Shown here piece by piece: positions 24,069 to 34,735 of a stretch of DNA of 64,000 nucleotides. Both the position numbers and the translations under genes were made by a program. The notes under the pieces were generated by a model. The model saw only the letters and a program-made list of their open reading frames with translations, had not been told where the DNA came from and made no database searches. The DNA comes from Kryptolebias marmoratus (taxonomy: Eukaryota; Chordata; Actinopteri; Cyprinodontiformes; Rivulidae), in NCBI RefSeq assembly GCF_001649575.2, contig NC_051449.1:17888208-17952207 (forward strand). Reading direction: 5' to 3'. Position 1 is the first letter of the stretch. Every line of letters starts with the position of its first letter.

Positions 24069-26205
24069 TTGTTGCTTGTGCTGCTGTACTCTGAGCTACA
24101 GAAACCAGTGGGGGGGTGCTTGCACCCATTACGCTGTGCAGATTCTGCTGATGATCGCCTGTCATCTCAATAAATTCAATCTGGAGTCCTAAATGTGAAG
24201 ACGTGAACGGAGAGCATAAAGAAAGAGTCAAGGAAACGGAGGGTGGGGGGTTGGGGGGGACAGACGGTGAGAGGAAGAATTAGACAGTTGGGAGACAGTT
24301 AAAGCCGGGAGATAATATACTTGGATTAGCGAGGAGAGAGCCGGAGAACGAGAGATAAAGTGGTCAAGATACGGAGAAGGGCAGCTGTGTAATCTCAGGC
24401 TTTAAGAGGAGCTGACTGCGGTCAGCGGAGGAGCTCTAAATTATAACGGACAAATGGGAGGAGGGACTGGAGAAAGATAGGTAGGGTTACCATGGGACTG
24501 GCAATGACAAAGATAAAGATGTAGGCAAGCCAGGGATCAAGATAATTACTGTTTATGAACCTGCAGCTGATACCTAATCCCTCCCCCTTTAAATAACACT
24601 TATTTTAGAAACTGTGAGACATACATTAATAAAAGCCCAGATAAAAGCCCTCTCTGTCCCTGGAGCTGCTCCTGCAGAGAATCTGAGGCAGATGTAATGC
24701 TCTCTTCAGCAACTGAAACACAAAGACCGATTCAACGATGTCTGCAAACTGAACAGAAGCGAACGAAACCATTTAAGGATCACAGAAGGATTCAAATTGT
24801 GGGTTCTGTGGCATTAAAAGGGTGCAAACACATGAGTATTAACAAGATTTGAAAAAGCTTGACTGGTGTGTTTTCCTTAAAAAAAAAAAATTAAGAAAGC
24901 ACTGTAACTGAGTGGCTGTTCGCTCAGTTATAGCCAACTAAACTTTGCCCATATGCGTCTGTCTCTTCCTTGTGCGGAACAAGATGGAGCGCAGATGATT
25001 AAAAAGCCACAGATAAACCAGCCTGACCCAACATAAAGACTGTGCCAGAAAGCTGAGGAAAAACTAAAAAGGCGCTAGACTCAGAAGCATCAAAGTGCTT
25101 CAGAATTGTTAGATTTTCGGGGTTGTTGCTACTTCTGCTGGGACTGAAATCAGGAGAGAGAAAACACATTTTCAGACTCAGTAGCCAGAGCATCCTCAAA
25201 GACCAGGAACAGTGTCAGTAATACGGTAAGGTTGATGATAAAAACAGGGCTAACATGTCCTGTTTGGGTTTTAAGCTACGTCAGTATGTATAATAGTACA
25301 GGCCATATAATTATAATCCATATATGTAGTAAACGCCAACATGTTTTATTTAATCAACAATTTTTAAAACAGCAAATCACAGATTCACAACTGAAACAAA
25401 TGTTAAGTTTGATTTCTATTTCCTTGAGAATTTACTCTGACTTAAAGGCCCTTTAAAACAAGTTTTAAAACCCCAAATCAGCCTCAAAGATCTTTGTCTT
25501 CGGAAACAAAGCGTTATTCTGTAATGTGGTCTTGATCGGTAGTTCTTAAGGCTCGCTGAAGGTCTTTTAAGCTTTTTCACTCCTACTCTGTCCAATCCTC
25601 ATACCTGACCATGACAGCATTACATGTACAAGTGTCACACCTGGAAAAAATTAAATAAATTCTACCTCCAGAATATAAACAATAACAGCAAAATTCTGAC
25701 ACAGGGTCTGAGAAATTCATCATCCACCTGTGGGTCAGGTTTCCAGCTCACAACTTTTTATGACTAACCTTGTTGCTACAAAATTACTATTGTAGGTGTC
25801 AGACTTTTATCTTTGTTGTTTTTCTTAGCTATTTCAAAATAAATTCTAACAACCTGTCTTGCTGGCAGGTTACTGGTAACAAAGTGGCTGAAGATCTCAT
25901 TTAAGTTGACCCAACATGCACATTCCTTAGTCTCAGGGGTGTTTTAATGTCTGAATGATTCATAAATCAGAGTTGGGTGGCATAACAAGCAAAACCACTT
26001 TAGAATATTACAAGAAAGTCTGACTGTTTCAAAGCTAAATGTATAGAAATTAGGGTTGACCCAAGACTTTCACACAGAAATGCAATTATCTTAATTACAG
26101 TAAACTTTGCTGCATTTGATTGGATTCAGAATTTAAAACTGGTGACAAAGCTTTTGTTGACAGCAAATTACTGCAACAATGCTTCACCAATGAGAAGCTG
26201 ACCAG
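24068..26205. other. Stretch without a recognisable gene
   Basis: G-rich near 24110-24260, otherwise AT-rich. No coding signal and no recognised repeat. Confidence 0.5.
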
Positions 26206-26209
26206 AGAG

Positions 26210-26930
26210 TGAATATAAAGGCTGGGCTGACGAGGGAGTGGGAACAGGTGAGTGATTGCAAACTGGAGACAGGTGTAGATGGGAGTGGCAGGCTGACATG
26301 GACAATCACTGAGGAAGAGACTGAGGGCAAAATGGAAAAAACACTGGGAAACACTGGGAACTGAAACTAGAAACACACAAGAATAACTCTAAGGATAAAA
26401 TACAGGAACACAAAGGGCTGAAGATCAGAACTGTTTGGAAAACACAAGTAACAGAATCTTAAACTAAAGATCTGAAACGAAAACATCATAATCAAGAAAA
26501 GAACAGATCTGATAAATAAACTTAAAGAACCACAGAGAGTCACACAGAACACATGAAGACATTACACAGAATTATGGAAACACACTCAGGAAACAGCAGA
26601 CAGAAACTATGACAGACAGAAGACCACAAAAGAAAGAAGTCCAAAAGCACAGAACAAATCACACAAGAGTCAAGAATAACATGAACACACAGGAATACAG
26701 AACTTATAGAGATACAAGAACCATGAACACAACCACTGAAACACCAGACTGATTCACAAGAACCATGAACCATGAACAGAACTCCAGATACAAATGAAAA
26801 CAGATCTACAAGAACCACCAAAAACACAACCGAGGCAAATGAAAAGGAGAAACCAAAAACCCAACCAGAAAAACTTATAGGAACAATCAACAAGAATACC
26901 CAGATCCCCACAAACACAAGCACATTTACA
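26210..26930. repeat. Dispersed A-rich repeat family C
   Basis: Starts with GGGAACAGGTGAGTGATTGC and continues as more than 600 bp of A/C-rich sequence with CAAGAACCATGAAC and AACACA units. The minus strand appears open for over 100 codons only because stop codons are rare in this T/G composition. Related cores occur at 22.6, 28.5 (reverse), 38.5, 51.7 and 59.9 kb. Confidence 0.45.
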
Positions 26931-27160
26931 GGGGGAAAAAATTAAGTTACAGTAAATTATATAAAGCAACAGTTCAGTATATATTTCCACAAACAGGCTA
27001 CTTCCATGTCTCCTCCATATATCAGAAATAGCCCCAGTGTTGTTAGTGTTTATGGTCAAATTTTGAAATTGCAGCTGTTTTGAAAAGAAAACAAACAAAA
27101 GTATTGACATGCTTTAAACGGAGAATCAATGCACCTCTCAGTCTTTGTGTAGGCATAGAT
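26931..27160. other. Short stretch without recognisable features
   Basis: AT-rich, no coding signal. Confidence 0.5.
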
Positions 27161-27163
27161 TAN

Positions 27164-27234
<71 letters not shown>
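27164..27234. repeat. TA microsatellite
   Basis: 71 bases of TA repeat, one undetermined base at 27163. Confidence 0.97.
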
Positions 27235-27238
<4 letters not shown>

Positions 27239-28395
27239 TTCTCCATAGAAAGATGTATTTAAAAAAGAGAGCAGTCTCTTAACAAGGCTTTAAGTTCTAC
27301 CCAATATTGGTTGCTTCATCCAGCACACTTAAAACCGATCAATAAGACTAATAATCTCGTACAGTGCAGAATAAAGTTGGTTGAAGTTATATGAGTGCAC
27401 TCAGGTAGTACAAGCCAAAATAATCAAATAACCATGTTGCATTTGTCAGCAAAAGCAAAAGGTCTTTGCATGCCAATCTATTTTTATCTAATTATGCCTC
27501 AAGTTAAAGAATAATTATAATATATCCAATTTTTTTAACAAATTTAACCTTGTTCCATTGTTTGACTGCTCCTGCAAACAATAACCTGAAGAAACTGATT
27601 TACGGTGTTTCTCAGCACCAAATACTTGACAATATAAAAAGTAAAAAACATGAACTCCATTAGGATAATTCTTTAGCTCTGTTTATAGTTGGTGAAACTC
27701 TTCTTGTTTTTGACACCAGATAATCTTGACCACATATATTTTACAGTGAGAAACCAAAGAAATATCATCTTTTCTGCTTCACACTTCCATTTTGTCTCAT
27801 ACTTAAAAATATCTTAAACAAAGAAGGCAACAAAATGTGTCCAAAGTGGCATCTAAGCTTTATTGTGCAAAACAAATCTTGCCAGATGATGGATTTAAGG
27901 ATAGGTGTACAACAAAACACACACTTGGCTGTCCTCGAGGGGCCCTACAGAAACAAGCTCAAAGCTTTGGTTCAACAAGCTGAGCATGAATCGACCGACA
28001 CATCAGTGTTTCATTAGAAAGGTTTGATTATGCCATCCTACACCATTAGCACCACAATGATGCATGAGGTGAAATCAAATTCTGGTGACTCACAGCAGGT
28101 TGAGCTGTACTCAGCAGCACATGTTGTGTCTAGAAAAGAAATGGTCTCAAAGAAATCCCAGATTTTTATGTCATTGACTATAGCTGACCCAAACAAAACC
28201 AAAAAGTCTAATTCTGCACATTAAAATGTGACGAGTCACTTGGTTTTCTTGGGAAACTTATGGAATTGAACACACTTTCAATCAGCGATTAAAAAGAAAA
28301 GCAGCAGAAGAAAAGAACTGCTTCACATTAATGTTGTTTTGGATATAGACTTTGTTCTTTGGGTTCTTGAATTAATGACTTTTTTGGTTATCTTG
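27235..28395. other. Stretch without a recognisable gene
   Basis: AT-rich, single-copy looking. Short open frames at 27835-28224 have no recognisable domains. Confidence 0.5.
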
Positions 28396-28399
28396 TAGC

Positions 28400-28637
28400 T
28401 GGGTTGTTCTGGGTTTTGGTTAAGCTCTCGTTGAGCGTTACGTAATTCCACCCTGCACTGCCGGCTTTACTTCCACTTATTTTGTGAAACCTGTTCCTTT
28501 GTTCCTTCCAGTTCATTTCTCCCTTCCTGTTACACCTGGTCTCAATCTCTAATTACCGCAGCTGCTGTTCATGTTTAATTTTCGTCTCTCTGTGTGTATA
28601 AATACATACATACATATATATGAGTATATATATATGA

Positions 28638-28679
<42 letters not shown>

Positions 28680-28900
28680 CTCAAGTTTCTTTGTTCGTTG
28701 CCACATCCTTGTTGTTTCTTTGTCAATCCAACAAACTTGTTATTCAATTCTGTGCTCAGCTGTTGTTCAGAGTTTCGCTCTTCCTGCTTCTGTAGCGACC
28801 TTAGTCTTGTTCTTGTTAAAAAAAGATCTTTAGCTCCTTACTACCTGCCTGCCTCCTGTTTCCCACTGAGTCTTAGTCCTTCTGCTACTTCAACATGAAT
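28400..28900 (-). repeat. Dispersed repeat family C, reverse copy, with TA microsatellite
   Basis: TTCCCTTCCTGTTACACCTGG followed by CAGCTGCTGTTC, and the later T/C-rich body ending GCCTGCCTCCTG, are the reverse-complement style of the A-rich family-C tracts. A TA microsatellite (28611-28677) interrupts it. Confidence 0.4.
28611..28677. repeat. TA microsatellite
   Basis: Imperfect TA tract with two ATGAG interruptions at its left end. Confidence 0.95.
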
Positions 28901-29368
28901 TGTAGGAGCATTAAAAATATCTATGTATCTAAACTGTTTAAAAAAACTAAACTAGTCATCTGAAACAACTCAAGCATGTTGCAAAACAGATGGCATAAGG
29001 CGTACATTCCAGCCAATTATGTAATGTAAAAGTGGAGAAGTTCATAAAGCAGTGTTCACTTAATCAGCTATGAAAAATTTTGGTGTTAGCTGTTAGCTTT
29101 ACTGAAGTGAACTGAAGTTTAACATCTATGCTCTACATTAAAATCATTATGTTTCAATAATGTCTCGCCTACACTACTCTGGATATTTTTAAAAATGTAG
29201 ATTTTTCTGTTGCATTTGCATCATACAAATACATGGAAACATAATTTTAGGTTAAAGAAAAAAAAAAGGTGTTTTGACAAATGATTTTCAAAGTGGAGAT
29301 TTTTAGATACTCGTGTTTTGGTGGATTTGTGTGGACAGGACAAACAGAGCTTTTTAGAAACTGGGGTG
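28901..29368. other. Short stretch without recognisable features
   Basis: AT-rich, no coding signal. Confidence 0.5.
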
Positions 29369-29966
29369 TAGCAGCCTGTTGGGGACGAAATTGAGGACAG
29401 CGCCAACATAAGGCTATAAAAGCAAGTGGTATGACTAAGAAACAGCTTTAGGAACATTTTGCAACAACTTAGGTTAACTGGCAACAGGTCAGGAAGAGAA
29501 CTGGGAAGGCTGAATCTCAAAAATGAAGATGGGCAGAGGTTCACCAGTCTGCAAAAAACAGCATCTAAACATAGTGGGATAATCGGGAATAATGCAAATT
29601 TGACTATCCCATCATTCGCACTTCCTGATATCATGAGGCAAAGTGAAAAACTGTTCTGTGGTCAGATAACATGTTCTTCTTATGAAAGAGGAGAGGAACC
29701 ATTTGGCCTGTTACCAGCACACAATTTAGAATCTGCCTCTCTGATGGTGATGGGGGTGCATTAGTGCCTATGGCATTGGCATCTTACACATCTGGAAAGT
29801 CACCAGCAATGCAGAAAAGTAGATACAGGTTTTAGAACAACATAAGCTCCCTTCCAGATGATGTCTTTCATATTTCAGCAAGACGATACTAAACCACATA
29901 CTACATTCAATCCAACAGCATGGCTTTGTAGTAGAAGAGTCTAGGCTGAACTGACCTGCCTGCAGA
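29369..29966 (+). pseudogene. Internally deleted Tc1-like transposon remnant
   Basis: Starts in the 5' leader typical of a teleost Tc1-like element (GGCTATAAAAGCAAGTGG, then AGAAACAGCTTTAGGAACA), reaches the transposase start near 29523 (MKMGRGSPV in translation), jumps to CATGAGGCAAAGTG...TTCTGTGGTCAGA, and ends with CCTCTCTGATGGTGATGGGG, ATTAGTGCCTATGGCAT and GACCTGCCTGCAG segments. Most of the helix-turn-helix and DDE domain is deleted and the frame is broken, so it encodes nothing active. A second independent remnant of the same family is at 60.2-61.1 kb. Confidence 0.8.
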
Positions 29967-29971
29967 AAAAC

Positions 29972-30036
29972 TATCCATCCATTTTGTTTTGCCAGCTTTT
30001 CCTTTTCCAGGTCACGGGGAGCTGAGTGCCTATCTA
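29972..30036. repeat. Fragment of dispersed repeat family D
   Basis: CTATCCATCCATTTTG followed by CACGGGGAGCTGAGTGCC and TATCTACC matches the left end of the family seen at 49.5 kb. It abuts the Tc1 remnant. Confidence 0.55.
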
Positions 30037-30885
30037 CCAAGAAAAACTAGTTTTAGGTATTTTGATATGCGAACATAACATGGGTATTTTAGTATTTTTG
30101 TTCCAATGTGTGGACAAAGAAACCAAATGTGAAATAAAGTCTGTTTTAAAATGCATTCACAATAGTGTAAACGGGGCCTTAAACACACAAAACACACTTG
30201 GGGCTGGAAGCATGTTTTGCTCAGGCTTTCCATGTCCGCTCTGACTACAAAGCCTCTACGATGTAAATTTTGTCATTTTACCTTTTTGTCAGGGTCTGGT
30301 CCCTCAGCGGGCGAGTGTGTGCAGCCCAGATTTGCGTGCCCATGCTGACTGTAGATGCTTCTTTGATTTAAAAAGGTGGCACCAAACACACAAAAGACAA
30401 AAGGGACTGCGAGTCAAACCCGCAAGCAGAAGGAAAAACAACATGGACGCTTGTTTTGAGAAAATACCGTGTAAGAAAATTTGCTGCTGTCCACATTTGG
30501 ATAATTTATCACTCAGGGAATACAAGCACACAAAAAGCTGCACCAAATCACCAAATAAGTACTCAGTTTTCTTTATCATTTTTTACTGTCTCGAAAAAAC
30601 AGTTGACCATCAGCAAATTAGTGCCACCTGTAGGGAAAACTGTTATGCATATGGTCCAAAACTAATCAGTTTGCCTACATGGATGCAGGAAGCCTGAACA
30701 ACTATGTTTCCAGCCTTAGACAAGACTCAAATAATCTATTTCTTCTACCATCTAAAAGCCAAGCTGAGCAGATGTTAACAATAACATTTCTGATAAATGT
30801 TCAGTCTAGAAAACTCAGGATGACAGCATTTACTATAGAGTTGATCTAACTGGTAATCTTCACACCTGTGCCTTGTCTCTGTGTT
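30037..30885. other. Stretch without a gene; possible DNA-element end
   Basis: TGTAAACGGGGCCTTA near 30168-30183 resembles the end of fish MITEs that carry GTGTAAAC-type termini. I could not find the partner end. A 126-codon plus-strand frame (30317-30697) is cysteine-rich but matches no family I know. Confidence 0.4.
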
Positions 30886-30889
30886 GCAG

Positions 30890-30959
30890 AAAAAGAAGAC
30901 TAATCAATACGTCCAGTCGATGGCTTCAAAGATTTGGCCTAAGCTCTGCTTCATTCGCA
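30890..30959 (+). other. Candidate 70-bp exon (splice signals only)
   Basis: A pyrimidine-rich acceptor (TTGTCTCTGTGTTGCAG, AG at 30888-30889) is followed 70 bp later by a GCA|GTAAGC donor (GT at 30960-30961). The segment is open in one frame, coding KKKTNQYVQSMASKIWP and onward, lysine/serine-rich and unrecognised. Good splice signals do occur by chance and there is no second exon to support this. Confidence 0.15.
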
Positions 30960-31087
30960 GTAAGCTGTCACTCACTGCCGGCTGCCCAGACACATCTTAT
31001 TCCAGCAGGAGACGGCTATTCACTGTGTGACTTTCAAATGTCTGCGGAAAGCAAAGCCCTCCATTTTGACCATTCTGAAGGATTCTG

Positions 31088-31424
31088 ACAAGAGGCTGTG
31101 CTCTGTTTTTAGGGGCTAAGCGAAAGGATCTGAGCTCTCGACAGACAAGGGAAGAAAAGACGCTTGTAGGCGTGGTGACGGAGGTTGGCTCTGTAGAGAC
31201 GCCACGCTGTGAGAACAGAAGATTGTAAAGGCTGCACTCAGGAAATCATCAAACAGCAGTTGGTTAAGGGTCTCTCTTGTTCTACAGCAGTAAAGGACCC
31301 TGATGATGTGACACCGGGCTGAGCCGATGAATGCGACTTTTGGCTCCGGTTATAGATAGTCCCATTTTGTTCGACACGGGCCGCCTTTCTTCCACTGGCA
31401 GCGAGCTGAATGGGGGGCTTGGCA
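31088..31424. other. Short stretch without recognisable features
   Basis: Moderate GC, no credible coding frame, no recognised repeat. Confidence 0.5.
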
Positions 31425-31630
31425 TTTGAAAAGAAGCCGAGAGATTTGCTGGCGGATTAATCCTCTCATTAGGGAAAGTGAGACGTTAATTGCGGCAACA
31501 GCTGCATCTCTCATGTTTACACTGCTGACGGTTTAAGCGCCATCCCTTTAAACGGAAAAAAGCAATTATCAATAAATGCAGGGCAATCTCTCTCCATGAT
31601 GAATTGAGCTCAAATTAGTCTCCCTTTTTT
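31425..31630. promoter_or_regulatory. Candidate conserved block with a palindromic GGATTAATCC
   Basis: 31454-31463 is the perfect palindrome GGATTAATCC, two inverted TAATCC (bicoid/OTX-class, K50 homeodomain) half-sites. CTCATTAGGG, GACGTTAATTGCGGC and CAATTATCAATAAATGC follow within 130 bp. The block is single-copy in appearance and directly precedes a CpG-rich segment with a splice donor. Enhancer or promoter function is inferred. Confidence 0.33.
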
Positions 31631-31764
31631 GCTCCGCGCCGCATGTTCGCGGCGCAAACATCCGCGTTGGCTAGCGGCACGTGGTTGCGAGCTGCATTGT
31701 GTCCCGACAAAGACGGAACACTCGACTCTCTGCGGTGAAGAGCACCGAGGGAGAGAGATCAAAG
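31631..31764 (+). other. CpG-rich candidate first exon with strong donor
   Basis: CpG-dense segment unlike its flanks, starting with a 7-bp-stem hairpin (GCGCCGC at 31636-31642, GCGGCGC at 31649-31655). It ends in AAAG|GTGAGT, with GT at 31765-31766, close to the ideal vertebrate donor. A plus-strand frame is open through the donor from an ATG upstream, but the peptide is unrecognised, so a non-coding first exon is at least as likely. No TATA box is seen. Confidence 0.25.
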
Positions 31765-31929
31765 GTGAGTCATGGTTTTTAGCTGATGAGGAGGGCAGCG
31801 ACGGAGGGTGAATAGAGCTTGTTCAGTCTGAGGAAGAAGAAGAATCGAGTGTGTTGACACACTGCGGAACAACAACTTCAACAGAGAAAAGCTTGCCAAA
31901 AAAATTAAAATTGAAAGTCAAACTCTAGC

Positions 31930-32790
31930 AGCATTTATTGAAGTAATGCATATCACCTGCTGCCTTTCAAATACGAAATAGGTTACTGCTTGGATTGTGT
32001 GTGGAAGACGACTCTCAGCTACTACAACATCAAACTTTAGCTCATTATTTGTAAATCTAACTGACTACATATATTACATTTTTGTGTTGGCTAACGTTGA
32101 CCAGCTGTGGAGGCCATCGTGAATCAAACTGCCTCCAAAAGTTCATGATTAGTCCAGTGCTCCATGAGATATTTTCACACTCACAGACATTTTTACCTTT
32201 AAGAATCAATGTCAAAGTTTTAAGCAAAGAGATCAACACAAAGTGTAGAGCTTAGAGTATGTGTTGAGGATGACTCCCAGTTACTACCGCATCAAACTTT
32301 AGATCAATATCTGTAAAATTACCAGAGTCAGAGACATTTTTGGGTTTTCTGACCTTGGCTATGGCAACCATCTTGAATAGGGATGACTTCAAAAATTGTA
32401 AATCTACATCTAGTAATTATTTTATAACAGTTGTATTCAAATCCATCAAGTTGTTCATGATATATATTTAGATAAAAGACAGACAGTACTGGCTTTAACA
32501 GGTTATGCCAAAGAGTTAAGTAAAGATGATATGCAATGTGTGACGTTTGGAGTATGGGTTGTGAATTACATTCAGCTACTACCACATCAAATTTCAGATC
32601 AATAGCTGTAAAGTTGACTGAGTTGTAGACATTTTTGCATCTGCTAATGTGGCAGGCATCTTGAACTGGTGTGACTCCAAAGTTTTATCAGCTGTACATG
32701 TGAGTTGTATTTAAATCTCTCCAGTGGTTCATGAGATATTTTGCAAGCAGACAGACATCTGACAGATGAACACACGCACACATTCACACA
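31930..32790 (+). repeat. Dispersed repeat family A, three-unit copy
   Basis: Left end GCATTTATTGAAGTAATGC followed by CACCTGCTGCC. The core CTCAGCTACTAC recurs at about 32014, 32275 and 32571, giving unit spacings of 261 and 296 bp. Each unit continues with GTAAA-TNACTGA, CATTTTTGTGTT and a GGCCATC/ACCATC-TTGAAT segment. It ends at GCAAGCAGACAGACATC. No coding capacity. Confidence 0.8.
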
Positions 32791-33185
32791 CGTGGGCAAA
32801 AAAAAAAAAATTATAATGAAAAAAATGTGAAATCGAGAGAAACTAAAAAGCCCAAAAATGGATTCAAGTTGTATAGAAAGCAGAAGAGGAGGCACAGAGG
32901 ATGAGAAATAAAGCAGGATGGAAGGTAGTGGTAACAGGATGACTGAAAACAAGGGCAGCGGGGAGTCTGACAGCAAGGAGGGATGGATGGAGGACAAATA
33001 AAGCAGGAGGGCACCGCGTTAGTAAGAGGAAAAATAGGAAGTGAGCAGCTGAGGAAGGCAGGGTAACATTCTCCGTTAGAGCCGATCAATTTCTCGTCCC
33101 CTCAATAATTGATGTGACGAGCACGGTGGGCTGTTATCTGTCAGGCTTGAGCAACCGAAATACAATCCCCAGTGGGAGCACCCCT
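32791..33185. other. Short stretch without a gene
   Basis: Purine-rich 32860-33060. 33075-33150 (GATCAATTTCTCGTCCCC, then CAATAATTGATGTGACG) could be a small conserved element. Confidence 0.4.
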
Positions 33186-33186
33186 C

Positions 33187-33197
33187 TACACACACAC

Positions 33198-33231
<34 letters not shown>
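33187..33231. repeat. CA microsatellite
   Basis: 45-base CA tract with two TACA interruptions. Confidence 0.95.
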
Positions 33232-33236
<5 letters not shown>

Positions 33237-34150
33237 GCACAACTTAGCTGCTAACCTTGAAACACATGGTGGCAAAAGGAACAGAAAAATGGAAATTGTT
33301 TGGACTCGCTAATGCTCCCGTTGCCATTTTCATGGCCACGCGGCGCTGATGCTCTCATTCATCAACTGAACTTTTGCTTCTCTCGCACGCCCAGGCGCAA
33401 AGCAGCTCAGACGTTTGCCACCTCTTTTTCCCACGTCCTTGTGTGCGGCGGCCTCTTCTCCTTACACCCTCCATCTTTCGCCGGACACCAAAATAATGTC
33501 ACACGTGTTTTTGAGGAGACCCAGCCCAGCCCTCACGCCTGCGTTAACACACACTTGCATTCTCACCCCCACACACACATATAGATGTATACATGAACTA
33601 GCTTCAGGTTAGGTAACAGTTATCAGGAGGGTCATGCAGACGCAGGAGGGAAGGCATGTGGAAGGAGCCTCTGCATGACAGAGCACAACAGAAACAGGCT
33701 CCCGCTCAACCCATATCTGTCAGGACCTCCTCGTGTCGCCTTACCCAGATGTGTCACACCGGAACGCCCACACACTCCCTACACATTTACTTCATCTCCA
33801 GCTGCAGCCCCCCTCCTGGTAAGGAAGGGAGCGAGGAATGTGCTTCAAATTTCTGATTGAGTGTATGTGTGTGTGCACCTACAGATCAGAGGAATATCTG
33901 ATCATGTGCCTTTTATTTATCTCTTTGCCTCTACTGACATTTATCACATTATATGTCACGGCGTATCACGCAGATGCATCCAAAAGAGCCTGTGACAAAA
34001 GTAGAACAGAATATATTAGTGTATATGTTGTCGAGGCAACATAGGCACTGATAAACAACTTAAAAAAAAAACAAAAAACAGCTTGACACATTCAAAACAC
34101 AAAGCACAGTCAAGATGCAGAAGAGCTAAAATAGTTCATTGGACTCCAAT
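33232..34150. other. Stretch without a recognisable gene
   Basis: Overlapping short open frames around 33300-33860 share C-rich composition and no domain. CTG|GTAAGG at about 33818 is donor-like but isolated. Confidence 0.45.
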
Positions 34151-34153
34151 CTT

Positions 34154-34161
34154 TGTGTGTG

Positions 34162-34233
<72 letters not shown>
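34154..34233. repeat. GT microsatellite
   Basis: 80-base GT tract with GC interruptions near both ends. Confidence 0.97.
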
Positions 34234-34529
34234 CAGGTGGGTGGGTTGGGCAGTCGTAGCAGGCAGCGAAAATTCTAATTAGGTGTTCAGAAGCATTTCA
34301 GCTGCCCAATCAAGAACAAAACATTTCAAAATGAAAGGCTTTAAAACATAAATAGCCATAAAATTTATGAGTCAGTTTGTGGGAGTCAGCTGTACGTCGA
34401 CTGTGTAGTCATCATCACAGCATGGGAGCTGAAATGAGAAACAAACACTGTCACACACACCCCAAAAAAACACTTATCACATTTATAAGAGGCAACAGGT
34501 AAGAAGTGGGGAGGAAGATAAAAAGTCTC

Positions 34530-34735
34530 CAAGCTCTTGTTAATTGTCATGTTTGGATAAAACCTATGATTTATTTATCTCCTAAATAAGGAGGAGAGGC
34601 CTCGAGCAGCTCGGAGAACAGCCCGTTCCCGCAGTGTTCCGCCTGAATTTATGTTTGCTGACAGCTTTTAAATTATGTGCCATTCATGGCGTTAAAAAGA
34701 GCGGAGCCGCGGGAATGCTGAGCCATTTAAAAAAA
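34530..34735. promoter_or_regulatory. Candidate conserved non-coding block
   Basis: Contains GTTAATTGTCATG, GGATAAAACCTATGATTTAT, GAATTTATG with TGCTGACAG, and TTTTAAATTATGTGCC within 200 bp, with no reading frame. AT-rich motif clusters alternate with GC-rich patches, as in many vertebrate enhancers. Judged by eye. Confidence 0.28.

Noticed and set aside
26540..26923. 127-codon minus-strand frame rich in Val, Phe, Leu and Ser
   Set aside because: Reverse strand of the A/C-rich family-C repeat; hydrophobic runs come from T/G-rich composition, not a membrane protein.
28378..28410. GGTTATCTTGTAGCTG, similar to the miR-9 sequence
   Set aside because: It has an internal insertion relative to the conserved mature sequence and no complementary arm nearby to form a hairpin.
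30317..30697. 126-codon cysteine-rich plus-strand frame
   Set aside because: Cysteine spacing does not match a zinc-finger or other domain I know, and part of it lies next to a possible DNA-element end; left as unexplained rather than called a gene.
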